Shown here: positions 19,317-27,557 of the stretch, in pieces
Position numbering within the stretch: position 1 is the stretch's first letter
How the letters are laid out: each line of letters begins with the position of its first letter
DNA from: Pontiellaceae bacterium
Lineage (GTDB): Bacteria; Verrucomicrobiota; Kiritimatiellia; Kiritimatiellales; Pontiellaceae
Assembly: GCA_016937945.1 (NCBI GenBank)
Contig: JAFGVP010000061.1
Span: 1 to 63,486, forward strand
DNA: 63,486 bases
Reading direction: 5' to 3'
Translations under genes and position numbers: made by a program
Notes under the pieces: generated by a model
The model's input: the letters and a program-made list of their open reading frames with translations, nothing else
Databases searched by the model: none
What the model was told of the DNA's origin: nothing

Positions 19317-19709
19317 CTACTTGACAGCACTGGAAACGGCAATCGGCGGAGGAGAGGGTTTATCGGCGGGTTCCCGGAAAATAAAGAAGACGGCGCCCAT
19401 CAGGCATAGGCCGGCCCAAACATAATTCCACGACCAGGATTCCCGCATGTAAAGCATGGCGAACGGGACGAATACCGTGAGGGTAATGACCTCCTGGATA
19501 ATCTTGAGCTGGGGCAGCGAGAGAACATCATAGCCGATCCGGTTGGCCGGCACCTGAAACAGATATTCGCACAACGCAATTCCCCAACTGATAAGCGCCG
19601 CAATGAACCATGGCTTATGCGCCAGATTGCGCAGGTGCGCATACCAGGCGAAGGTCATAAAGGTGTTGGAAACGACAAGCAGAATAACAGTGAAAACAAT
19701 GCGGTTCAT
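19317..19709 (-). CDS. DUF486 family membrane protein (DMT superfamily)
   Basis: 130 residues with four predicted helices, the half-size layout of small drug/metabolite transporters. Family signatures: SNTFMTFAWYAHL, WGIALCEYLFQVPANRIGY and AGLCLMGAVFFIF. Transport substrate and direction are unknown. It would need to dimerise to form a pore, as other four-helix members do. It stands alone, with the rhuM remnant downstream and the divergent CHASE-PAS gene upstream. Confidence 0.87.
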   Translation of the reverse strand: MNRIVFTVILLVVSNTFMTFAWYAHLRNLAHKPWFIAALISWGIALCEYLFQVPANRIGYDVLSLPQLKIIQEVITLTVFVPFAMLYMRESWSWNYVWAGLCLMGAVFFIFREPADKPSPPPIAVSSAVK

Positions 19710-19868
19710 GGCATAACTCCTAAATTGGTCGGGCTTCTATACCATTCCTCTTACAACTGACAACTCCGGAACGCGTTGAATGATCGCCCGGTGAGGTGGC
19801 CGGAAAGACTTCCTCCCAATCTGACTGCGTTAAATCGTTCATGAAAAAATGTTTTTCGGCTCAGAAGA

Positions 19869-21557
19869 ATGTCATATAATGTCCCCTTTCAAAGGGGAAA
19901 CTGGAGAATGCCAAACCATATACTTGATCTACTGTATTCCGGCACACGGAGATACCGAGCTGCGGCCTTGATCATGGTATCAGGATTTGTCCTGTCGGCT
20001 GGGTCCGGCGGATTACTCCACGTCCGGGAAACGAATAACTTCGTCGAACTTTTTCACCATGATGTGGATCAGCATGCCGATTTTATTTATCGGGAACTGA
20101 TGGTGAACTTTGAAGCATTGCAGACCCTGTCGGTCCTGCTTCACGAACCGCATACACTGGATCCTGACCGACTCCGCGAGGAGTCACAAAGAATCCTGAA
20201 GCGGCATAGCGATATTCAGGCGCTGGAATGGATTCCCCGGGTGGCCGGCGAAGACCGCACCCGCTATGAGTCCGAGCGGCAGGCACAGCACCCCGGCTTT
20301 GTCTTTACCGAACGTGATGCACAGGGAGACATGGTGACGGCCCGTCAGCGGGATGAATATTATCCCGTATATTATGTGGAACCGCTGGCCGGCAACGAAG
20401 TGGCGCTTGGCTTTGACCTCGGCTCAAGCGAACCCCGCCGGGAGGCTCTGGAGCAATCGCGCGATCGGGGGATTCCACTGGCAACGGCCAGCATCACACT
20501 GGTTCAGGAGCAGGAATCGCAGAAAGGGTTTCTGGCTTTGCTGCCGATCTTCGAAGGAAAGCCTGACACCCTCGAGGCCCGACGGGAAAACCTCATAGGC
20601 TTTGTACTGGGCGTCTACCGCATCGGAGACATCATAAAGACCACCATCCACGAACAGAATGGCGGCATCTATTTTGAGTTGCTCGACCTGACCGGGCCGG
20701 AAGGAAAAGACGACCTGCTGTTTGTTCATCCGGCCGGAATATCCTCCCCGGTTCTTGAGCGGTTTCAATACATGAAGGAACTTCCTGAGCTGCTCGGCAG
20801 GAAATGGGGGCTTTCGGCAAAACCGACACGACAATATATCCGGGCCCGGCAAAGCCATCTTCCGATAACAATCTTTCTTTCCGGCCTCGCATTTTCCATA
20901 GCCGTTGCGGCGTATTTCTATGCAATTTCACGGTACACCATCTCAAAGAATGCACGCTGGCGCATCCAGAGCATTCTGGAAGGCACGCATGTCGGCACAT
21001 GGGAATGGAACACCCAGTCCGATGAAGTTGTGCTGAATGAACGCTGGGCGGAGATTATCGGATATCAATTGAAGGAGCTCGAACCCATATCCATCCGCAC
21101 ATGGATGAATCTTGCCCACCCGGAAGATCTGGAAAAAAGCAATCGGCTGCTTCACGAACATTTTGAGGGGAAAAGTGAATTCTACGAAATCGAGTGCCGC
21201 ATGAAACATAAGGACGGCCACTGGGTATGGGTACATGACCGCGGCAAGGTCTTCTCCTGGAGCGCCGACGGAAAACCGGTCATGATGTTCGGAACGCATC
21301 AGGACATCACCGATCGCAAACTTGCCGAACAGGAACGTGAAAGAACGATTCAGGAACTCAGCAAGGCGCTCTCCGAAATCAAGACCCTGCGAGGCATTGT
21401 GCCGATATGCGCCAGCTGCAAAAAGATCCGTGACGACCAGGGATTCTGGAAACAGGTTGAGTCGTATGTTGCGCAGCATACCGAAGCGGAATTTTCCCAT
21501 GGCATCTGCCCGGAATGCGAAAAAGAGCTCTACGCCGAATTAACGCAGGGATCCTAA
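19869..21557 (+). CDS. CHASE-PAS sensory protein with C-terminal four-Cys module, no kinase domain
   Basis: 562 residues. A first membrane helix (~30-50) is followed by an extracytoplasmic CHASE domain (~60-290; FEALQTLSVLL, ALEWIPRV, GFVFTERD, YYPVYYVEP) and a second helix (~312-335). A PAS domain follows (~345-460; GTHVGTWEWN, HWVWVHDRG, DITDRK), then a short coil. The end has Cys514, Cys517, Cys547 and Cys550 in ICASCKKIRDD and HGICPEC. The same ending occurs in the PAS protein at 53080-53829. There is no histidine kinase, GGDEF or EAL output, so the Cys module is the only candidate output. The start could also be the ATG at 19908 (MPNHILDLL), which has GGAG immediately before it. Confidence 0.85.
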   Translation: MSYNVPFQRGNWRMPNHILDLLYSGTRRYRAAALIMVSGFVLSAGSGGLLHVRETNNFVELFHHDVDQHADFIYRELMVNFEALQTLSVLLHEPHTLDPDRLREESQRILKRHSDIQALEWIPRVAGEDRTRYESERQAQHPGFVFTERDAQGDMVTARQRDEYYPVYYVEPLAGNEVALGFDLGSSEPRREALEQSRDRGIPLATASITLVQEQESQKGFLALLPIFEGKPDTLEARRENLIGFVLGVYRIGDIIKTTIHEQNGGIYFELLDLTGPEGKDDLLFVHPAGISSPVLERFQYMKELPELLGRKWGLSAKPTRQYIRARQSHLPITIFLSGLAFSIAVAAYFYAISRYTISKNARWRIQSILEGTHVGTWEWNTQSDEVVLNERWAEIIGYQLKELEPISIRTWMNLAHPEDLEKSNRLLHEHFEGKSEFYEIECRMKHKDGHWVWVHDRGKVFSWSADGKPVMMFGTHQDITDRKLAEQERERTIQELSKALSEIKTLRGIVPICASCKKIRDDQGFWKQVESYVAQHTEAEFSHGICPECEKELYAELTQGS

Positions 21558-21593
21558 GACGCTGATCCGCATTGGCCCTTTGCTTCTTATATC

Positions 21594-22016
21594 ATGAATA
21601 CACTTCTTCAGAATATTGTCCCGGCAGCAGCAATGGGAATTCAAGTCGTCGCATGGGATGGCCGCAGGGTAGCGCTGACGGCACCGCTGGAACCCAACCG
21701 GAACGATAAGGGAACGGGGTTTGCCGGAAGCATTGATGCCCTGCTCGACCTGGCCGGATGGAGCGCAATAACCCTCGCCCTGCGCGATGCCGGGATCGGA
21801 GCCGATGTGATGATCGTAAAAAGTGAAACGGAATACCGCGCAGCCGTTCGGGGCGACATGAAAGCCTGCGCTTCTATCTCCAGCACAGATCGGGATCAGA
21901 TGATTGACGACCTGATGGAGCGCGGACGAAGCAAGATACACATCGTCGTCCGCGTGGAGTCAGAAAACAAAAAATGCGCGGCCATGACCGCGCATTATGC
22001 CATTTTAAAACGGTAG
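21594..22016 (+). CDS. YiiD-C-like hotdog thioesterase domain protein
   Basis: 140 residues resembling the C-terminal domain of YiiD, a putative hotdog-fold thioesterase. Visible are APLEPNRNDKGTGFAGSIDA, with the helix that covers the active site in hotdog proteins, and ADVMIVKSETEYRAAVRGD. A substrate cannot be named. It follows the CHASE-PAS gene by 36 bases. Its last codons overlap a perfect hairpin that is the apparent terminator of the convergent ion-transport operon, so the 3' end of this gene serves two purposes. Confidence 0.8.
   Translation: MNTLLQNIVPAAAMGIQVVAWDGRRVALTAPLEPNRNDKGTGFAGSIDALLDLAGWSAITLALRDAGIGADVMIVKSETEYRAAVRGDMKACASISSTDRDQMIDDLMERGRSKIHIVVRVESENKKCAAMTAHYAILKR
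21963..21996 (-). terminator. Terminator of the EIIA/ion-transporter operon, inside a convergent gene
   Basis: A perfect 9-bp stem AATGCGCGG/CCGCGCATT (21973-21996) has a 6-base loop. On the minus strand it continues as TTTTTTGTTTTC. It lies about 65 bases after the stop of the last operon gene and within the last codons of the plus-strand thioesterase gene. Confidence 0.75.
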
Positions 22017-22060
22017 GGACAGCCCACCGGGCTTCGGAGAGCCCTCCCCGTACAGGATGC

Positions 22061-22906
22061 CTACTTCACCGTTTTGCGCGTTTGCTGCACCACCTTTTTC
22101 CACAGGACCTCCGGATCGTTGGCGGCCTCAAGCAACGCATCGCGGGCATCCTTTTCGCGGAAGGTCTGGGCGAGTCCGGACAGCAGTTTCAGGTAGAATG
22201 CACTGGTGGCCGTCGGAATCACCATGAAGAAAAAGATGCGGGTAAGCGAACGGCCCGGGCCGCCGAAATGAATCCCCTTCTTGTGAATGCCCATTGCCAT
22301 CGTCAAACCGCCGCCTTCAACTCCGCGAACATGCGGAAACGCCAACCCTCCGTCGACCGCTGTACTCACAATGGCTTCGCGCTGCATGGCCAGGTCCAGC
22401 AGCTGATCGGCACTGACAATGAACGATTCCTGCTGCATGCGTTCGCAGATTTCACGAAGCACTTCTTCCGGCGTCGATCCGGTCAGCGGCGTCACCATCA
22501 GCGACGGAGCCGAGAAACGTGCGATACCCATCTTTTGCTGTTCGCCGTACACGCGGTGGGCACGCTCACGGGCAACCACTTCGGACGGATAGTAAAGGAA
22601 ACGGGTACAGTTGCGGCAACGGTGCAGCTCATCAGCGCGCAGAACTTCGTTGATCAGGCTTTTCGTCAACTGCATTCCACAGCCCGTACAGTGTCCGTCG
22701 ATGATCGGCACAACCGCTTCGGGATGCTTTTGCAGCAGGCGGTTGATATGTGTCTTGACCGGCTGCTCCAGATCGGAACCGAGCAGGGCAATACTTTTTT
22801 CGAGCGCATCGAGCGGCGTCCTGGACTGCGATGCCTTGGTCTGCATACGAGCTACGATGAGTTCCTGTAGCTGAATCAGCTGATTGATGGTCTTACGGTT
22901 GGTCAT
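22061..22906 (-). CDS. Zinc-ribbon and PTS EIIA-like fusion protein
   Basis: 281 residues. The first ~70 are helical. A four-Cys zinc ribbon follows (Cys73, Cys76 in HCTGCGMQL; Cys97, Cys100 in RCRNCTRFLYY). Residues ~130-275 are an EIIA domain of the fructose/nitrogen type with the phospho-acceptor His192 in GGLAFPHVRG. The ribbon resembles the C4 ribbon of helical-hairpin regulators such as FlgZ/DUF164 proteins. A soluble cytoplasmic regulator is implied. It is the last gene of a seven-gene operon, and its ATG overlaps the SulP stop (ATGA), so it is translationally coupled to that transporter and may control it. Confidence 0.85.
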   Translation of the reverse strand: MTNRKTINQLIQLQELIVARMQTKASQSRTPLDALEKSIALLGSDLEQPVKTHINRLLQKHPEAVVPIIDGHCTGCGMQLTKSLINEVLRADELHRCRNCTRFLYYPSEVVARERAHRVYGEQQKMGIARFSAPSLMVTPLTGSTPEEVLREICERMQQESFIVSADQLLDLAMQREAIVSTAVDGGLAFPHVRGVEGGGLTMAMGIHKKGIHFGGPGRSLTRIFFFMVIPTATSAFYLKLLSGLAQTFREKDARDALLEAANDPEVLWKKVVQQTRKTVK

Positions 22907-24588
22907 TGGCCTCTCTCCTGTTCTGTTTCAATCGGATGTTCGATTATAAATCTTGCTCTCGTTAATGCCTCATCGATGGTCGAGCAGAAATTATCCGGAC
23001 CGATCTCACCCAGGAATCCGGACTTCCTGAAGACATCCAGCGGCTGCTGCGTGACCCCGGAAAAGACCAGCTGCGTTTTCTGTCGCCGGCATTTGTGATG
23101 GAGTTCTTCGAGCACATGAAGCCCCGTGGCATCGATAGCGGGAACATTACGAATACGGATGATAAGCACGGAGACCGACCGCTCGATTTCGCGAAGGGCA
23201 CTCCAGAAGGAGTCCGCCATGCCGAAAAAGAAGGGGCCGTTGACTTCGTACACTTCCACGCCGGCCGGCACATTCCGGGTCTCGATGGAGAGCGGGTCAA
23301 ACTCGGGATCCTCGTCGCCCTTCAGATCACGCGTGATGGCATGCACATCGGCCAGTTCCGACATGCGACGCATGAAGAGCAGTGCTGAAAGCACAATCCC
23401 GACCTGCACCGCAAGGGTCAGGTCAACCAATACCGTCAGCAGGAAGGTGAGCAGCAGAACCAGCCGGTCGCTGCGAGGGCCCTTCAGGATGGAGGCAAAG
23501 TGACGGTGCTCGCTCATGTTATAGCTCACCACCACCAGAATACCGGCCAGCGAAGCCAGCGGAATCATGGCGGCCAGCGGTGCACAGAGCAGCAGGATCA
23601 GCAGCAGGGTTGCGGCATGAATCATACCGGCAACCGGTGTTTTCGCGCCGCTTTTGACATTCGTGGCCGTCCGGGCAATAGCGCCTGTGGCCGGAATCCC
23701 GCCAAAGAATACTCCGCCGATATTCGCCAGACCCTGCGCAATCAGCTCGGTATTCGGACGATGCTTTCCGCCGATCATGCCGTCGGCCACCGTCGCCGAA
23801 AGAAGCGACTCAATGGCTGCAAGAAGTGCCACGGTAAAGGCGGCGGAAACCAGGCCGCCCAACTGACTGAAATCCAGCGTCGGCAGGCCGGGAGTCGGCA
23901 GCATGCGCGGCAGACTGCCGAACCGTCCGCCGATGGTTTCCACATCCAGATGCAGCAGCGCAACCGCGAGCGTTGAAAGAATCATCGCGATCAGCATTCC
24001 CGGAAGCCGCGGCGCCCAGCGGCGCAGCAGGGCAATCACCACGACGGTTCCCAGACCGATTGCCGCCGTCGCGGGCGATGCCGTTCCAAATGCATGGAAG
24101 TATGCCCCCCACTTGGGAATGAACTCGGACGGAACTTCGCTAAGCTGAAGACCGAACAGATCCTTGATCTGCGTGGAAAAAATAACAACGGCGATTCCGG
24201 AGGTAAAACCGGTCGTAACGGGGAAAGGAATGAAACGAATCAGTCCGCCCAACCGAAAAACGCCGAAGAGGATAAGCAGTCCGCCGGCAAGCAACGTGCA
24301 CCAGGCCAGCCCGGCATAACCGTATTGCGCAACAATGCCGGAGACAATCACGACAAAGGCGCCGGTCGGGCCGCCGATCTGCACCCGGCTTCCCCCCAGA
24401 AAGGAGATCAGGAAGCCGGCAATGATGGCCGTAAACAGGCCGCGTTCCGGAGGAAGCCCGCTGGCAATGGCAAATGCCATGGCCAGCGGAAGGGCCACCA
24501 CGCCTACGGTCAGTCCGGCGATGGCGTCGGCGATGAAGGTGGCCAGGGTGTAACCCTTTACGAGTGTAAAGAGCTTAGGTTTGAACAT
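22903..24588 (-). CDS. SulP-family anion transporter with STAS domain
   Basis: 561 residues. The membrane part (~1-420) has SulP signatures: ADAIAGLTVGVVALPLAMAF, IASGLPPERGLFTAIIAGF, GGSRVQIGGPTGAFVVIVSG and a conserved IGGVFFGGIPATGAIARTA. A STAS domain follows (~430-550; IRIRNVPAIDATGLHVLEEL). Relatives carry sulfate, bicarbonate or dicarboxylates, and sequence alone does not settle which. With sodium antiporter-type genes in the same operon, sodium-driven bicarbonate uptake (BicA-like) is a reasonable guess. It lies 15 bases after the permease gene and shares an ATGA overlap with the zinc-ribbon EIIA gene. Confidence 0.9.
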   Translation of the reverse strand: MFKPKLFTLVKGYTLATFIADAIAGLTVGVVALPLAMAFAIASGLPPERGLFTAIIAGFLISFLGGSRVQIGGPTGAFVVIVSGIVAQYGYAGLAWCTLLAGGLLILFGVFRLGGLIRFIPFPVTTGFTSGIAVVIFSTQIKDLFGLQLSEVPSEFIPKWGAYFHAFGTASPATAAIGLGTVVVIALLRRWAPRLPGMLIAMILSTLAVALLHLDVETIGGRFGSLPRMLPTPGLPTLDFSQLGGLVSAAFTVALLAAIESLLSATVADGMIGGKHRPNTELIAQGLANIGGVFFGGIPATGAIARTATNVKSGAKTPVAGMIHAATLLLILLLCAPLAAMIPLASLAGILVVVSYNMSEHRHFASILKGPRSDRLVLLLTFLLTVLVDLTLAVQVGIVLSALLFMRRMSELADVHAITRDLKGDEDPEFDPLSIETRNVPAGVEVYEVNGPFFFGMADSFWSALREIERSVSVLIIRIRNVPAIDATGLHVLEELHHKCRRQKTQLVFSGVTQQPLDVFRKSGFLGEIGPDNFCSTIDEALTRARFIIEHPIETEQERGQ

Positions 24589-24603
24589 GTAAGTATGCCG
24601 GGG

Positions 24604-26073
24604 TTAGTTGTGCATAAAGAAGCGGAAGTAGAGGTACGCATGAGCAATGGCAAGCGAGGCCAGCATGAACGGGAAACCGTATTTGGTGAACCCCATGAAG
24701 CTGATCCTGCAGTTATTGCGATTGGCAATCTGCGCGATAACCACGTTGGCCGAAGCGCCGATCATCGTCCCGTTGCCGCCCAGACAGGCACCCAGTGCCA
24801 GCGCCCAAAGCAGCGGATTGTCAGCGCCCATGGCATATCCCAGCTCAGGACTGATTCCCTTCACCAGCGGAATCATGGCCATCACCAGCGGAATGTTGTC
24901 GAGAATGGCTGATGCCAGCGCAGCAAACCAGAGCAGGATCAGCGTGGTCTTCATCGGATCGCCGCCGCAGATTTTCAGGATATACTGCCCCATCGCCTCG
25001 AAGACGCCGTGGTGTTCGAGCGCGGCAATCATCATGAACAGGCCGGCGAAGAAGAGGATCGTGTTCCATTCCACATGCATGAGCGCGTGGTGGATATTCT
25101 TTTTGCAGACCAGAACCATGACCATGGCGCCGGCCAGCGCAATGATGCCCGGTTCGATTTCAAGCGCGTGGCCCGCAAAGAATCCGGCAAGTACCAGAGC
25201 GAAAACAACCAGCGCCTTCTTCAGAACCCCCGGCTCCAGAATCGCCTGATCCGGACGGGAGGTTTCGACGCGCTTGCGGGTGGCCTCTGTGGTTTTGATC
25301 GACTTGCGCAGGATCAGGAACATCACGCCGAGCAGCACAACCATCATGATCAGCACCGGCGGACCGAGATTGATCAGGAAGTCGTTGAAGGTAAGAGCGC
25401 TCTGGGAGCCGATCAGGATATTCGGCGGGTCACCGACGAGCGTGGACGTACCGCCGATATTCGAGAACACCGCTTCCATGATCAGGATTGGCGGCGCCGG
25501 CATTTCCAGCAACTGGCAGAGCAGAATCGTGATGGGCGCCATCAGGATGACGGTGGTCACGTTATCCAGAAATGCGGAGAGCACGGCGGTCATGACCATG
25601 AAGAAGATGGTAATGAGCATGCCGTTCCCTTTCGCCAGACGGGCGAGCATGATCGCCAGCCATTCAAATACGCCGGTATCGGACAACGTATTGACGATCA
25701 CCATCATGCCGATCAGCAGGAAGAGAACGTTCAGGTCGATGGCGCCGAGCGCGCCCTTCGGAAGGAACTCTTCTCCGCCGGCCTCGGGGCTGTGTTCTGC
25801 AGCAGCTTCGATCAATTCGGGATGCTCAGCGGTCACCTGCGCTACCGTCACCTGCTCCACCGGGGTTTCATCCTGCGCGATGGTCTGCTCGATCGCAACG
25901 TGCGGAGCCGCGTGATACTGCTCCGCCGCCTGCTCGGCGGTGTAAGGTACGAGGCCGAGGCCGATCATAACCGCCGCGCCGATGAGCGAGGCGATCGTTT
26001 TATCAAGAAGTTCCGTGGCAATGAAAAAATAGACCACGAGGAACACTGCAATGGGTAGAATCATGTCGTGCAT
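24604..26073 (-). CDS. ArsB/NhaD-type ion permease (IT superfamily)
   Basis: 489 residues, about 11-12 helices. Typical motifs are SAFLDNVTTVILMAPITI, SNIGGTSTLVGDPPNILIGS and, in the second half, ASAILDNIPLVMAMIPLV with GGNGTMIGASANVV; the DN pairs mark the two inverted half-sites of the family. Members include NhaD sodium/proton antiporters, the P protein and arsenite permeases. No arsenic genes are nearby and the neighbours are ion transporters, so sodium/proton exchange is likely. A Glu/Ala/His-rich insertion (~residues 47-108: QAAEQYHAAPHVAIEQ, HPELIEAAAEHSPEAGG) follows the second helix and looks like an added loop. Confidence 0.82.
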   Translation of the reverse strand: MHDMILPIAVFLVVYFFIATELLDKTIASLIGAAVMIGLGLVPYTAEQAAEQYHAAPHVAIEQTIAQDETPVEQVTVAQVTAEHPELIEAAAEHSPEAGGEEFLPKGALGAIDLNVLFLLIGMMVIVNTLSDTGVFEWLAIMLARLAKGNGMLITIFFMVMTAVLSAFLDNVTTVILMAPITILLCQLLEMPAPPILIMEAVFSNIGGTSTLVGDPPNILIGSQSALTFNDFLINLGPPVLIMMVVLLGVMFLILRKSIKTTEATRKRVETSRPDQAILEPGVLKKALVVFALVLAGFFAGHALEIEPGIIALAGAMVMVLVCKKNIHHALMHVEWNTILFFAGLFMMIAALEHHGVFEAMGQYILKICGGDPMKTTLILLWFAALASAILDNIPLVMAMIPLVKGISPELGYAMGADNPLLWALALGACLGGNGTMIGASANVVIAQIANRNNCRISFMGFTKYGFPFMLASLAIAHAYLYFRFFMHN

Positions 26074-26088
26074 GGTAATCCTCAGAAA

Positions 26089-27006
26089 TTAGTGATTAAT
26101 CACGTTGTCGAGCACAACGCTCTTATCGATGGTTCCGACCCAGCGGCCGTGTTCATCAGTAACATAAAGCTTGGTGAAGTTGCGGATCGCCAGATCAAAC
26201 ACGATTTCCATGATGGTGTAATCCATGGAAACGGTGCGGGCTTTCGGCTCCATCATATCACGCGCCAGCGTGTTGCGCTCGGCCTCGAAATATTTTTCGA
26301 AAGGATCAAACTCGGCAATGAACGAAACGCTCTTGAGCTTGGAGAAAAAGTCCGGCAGCCCGAAGCGGAAAAGGCGGCCTACGGTAATTTCACCCAGGAT
26401 TTCGTGATTATCGTTTATGACCGGAATCGCCAGCAGATTGTTGACGCTCATGACATGCGTACATTTGGAAACCGGCTCGTCTTCACGAATGCTGAAACGC
26501 GGCGGACGCATGATGTCGCGTGCCACGATCGGCTTGTCGATACGTGGGTTGTGTTCTTTAACGATGTCGCGCAGGGTCTCAGCATCTCTGGCTTCCATGA
26601 CCTGCTCGCGAATTGCCGGATCCATAAGCAGCCGGGACAGCTGAGCCATGAGTTTCAGCGAAATCGAAGCATCGGACGCCGGCACCAGGAACATGCAGAT
26701 AATCCGAACCGGAAACTCTTCAAACATGACCGGCTCGTCGAAGGTTGCGACGGCGATCAGCGCCTGAGACAGATGTTCGAGCCGCGCGTGCGGAAAGGCA
26801 ATTCCATCACCAACGGCGGTCGTCCGCTGACTTTCGCGTTTCACCAGCCTCTCCACGATACCCTCATGCGTGAGCTCGGGATTGACAGCAAAGAACTCTT
26901 CCGTGCACAGCGTCTTTACCATTTGAGACAGGACCGCATTGCGGTCACCAGCCTGCTGTTTTGGCTGCCACGATTCTACGCGGCGGGTGTAATTCATTAC
27001 ATTCAT
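26089..27006 (-). CDS. PTS EIIA-like domain fused to a CBS pair
   Basis: 305 residues. An EIIA domain (~25-170) carries the phospho-acceptor His73 in DGIAFPHARL. Residues ~180-300 hold two CBS motifs (VARDIMRPPRFSIREDEPVS, AIPVINDNHEILGEI; ARDMMEPKARTVSMDYTI, KLYVTDEHGRWVGTI), which usually bind adenine nucleotides. It would read both phosphorelay state and energy charge. A GGAG site stands 8 bases before the ATG. It lies 14 bases after the free CBS gene and 15 before the permease, which it may regulate directly. Confidence 0.88.
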   Translation of the reverse strand: MNVMNYTRRVESWQPKQQAGDRNAVLSQMVKTLCTEEFFAVNPELTHEGIVERLVKRESQRTTAVGDGIAFPHARLEHLSQALIAVATFDEPVMFEEFPVRIICMFLVPASDASISLKLMAQLSRLLMDPAIREQVMEARDAETLRDIVKEHNPRIDKPIVARDIMRPPRFSIREDEPVSKCTHVMSVNNLLAIPVINDNHEILGEITVGRLFRFGLPDFFSKLKSVSFIAEFDPFEKYFEAERNTLARDMMEPKARTVSMDYTIMEIVFDLAIRNFTKLYVTDEHGRWVGTIDKSVVLDNVINH

Positions 27007-27020
27007 GCGGGGGTCTCCGT

Positions 27021-27488
27021 TTACAGGGTGGATTCGGCCTTCGCCTGCAGATAGTGCGAAAGGATGTTCTTAGCCTCGAGAATGCCGACGAGCCGCTGCT
27101 CTCCATCGACCACGGCGATCTCACGGATATGGTTCTGCTCCATAAGCTCGAGTACGTTTTTCAAAAGGGTTTCAGCGTTCACCATGACGGCCGCTTCGGC
27201 GAGCTCACCGCCGGCCTGGGCATTGAGTGCAAACGCGATGGCCGGCAGCATATCCTCCGCTTCGGATTTGTCGCGCGAAAGCTCCAGCACCTTGGCTGCA
27301 ATCTGCTTTGCCTGAATCACGCCGACGAGCCGTCCCTCGGGGTCTTCAAGATAGACCTTATAACGATCCGACGAACAGAGCATTTCCGCCAGCTGTTCGA
27401 GCGGGGTATTAACCGGGGCCCGCAGGCAGCTGGATTTAATGAGATAGGAAAGATTCTTTACCGTGGTATTTTCTAGGTTGGCTTTCAT
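27021..27488 (-). CDS. Stand-alone CBS-pair protein
   Basis: 155 residues made of two CBS repeats: SCLRAPVNTPLEQLAEML with YKVYLEDPEGRLVGVI, and VMVNAETLLKNVLELM with REIAVVDGEQRLVGILEA. There is no membrane or enzyme domain. The start at 27488 (MKANLENTTVKN) is chosen over the longer frame because it fits the CBS repeat boundary. It sits between the CPA2 antiporter and the EIIA-CBS gene, and is probably a nucleotide-sensing subunit for one of the operon's transporters. Confidence 0.85.
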   Translation of the reverse strand: MKANLENTTVKNLSYLIKSSCLRAPVNTPLEQLAEMLCSSDRYKVYLEDPEGRLVGVIQAKQIAAKVLELSRDKSEAEDMLPAIAFALNAQAGGELAEAAVMVNAETLLKNVLELMEQNHIREIAVVDGEQRLVGILEAKNILSHYLQAKAESTL

Positions 27489-27557
27489 GATTTTCTCTTT
27501 TGGGGTGCATTCAGAAACAGCGGGTGCAGCGTGCAACCCGCCATCATCGTGGAACGA

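Noticed and set aside
24604..26073. Arsenite permease function for the ArsB/NhaD-type protein
   Set aside because: No arsR, arsC or arsA nearby; all neighbours are ion transporters or their regulators.
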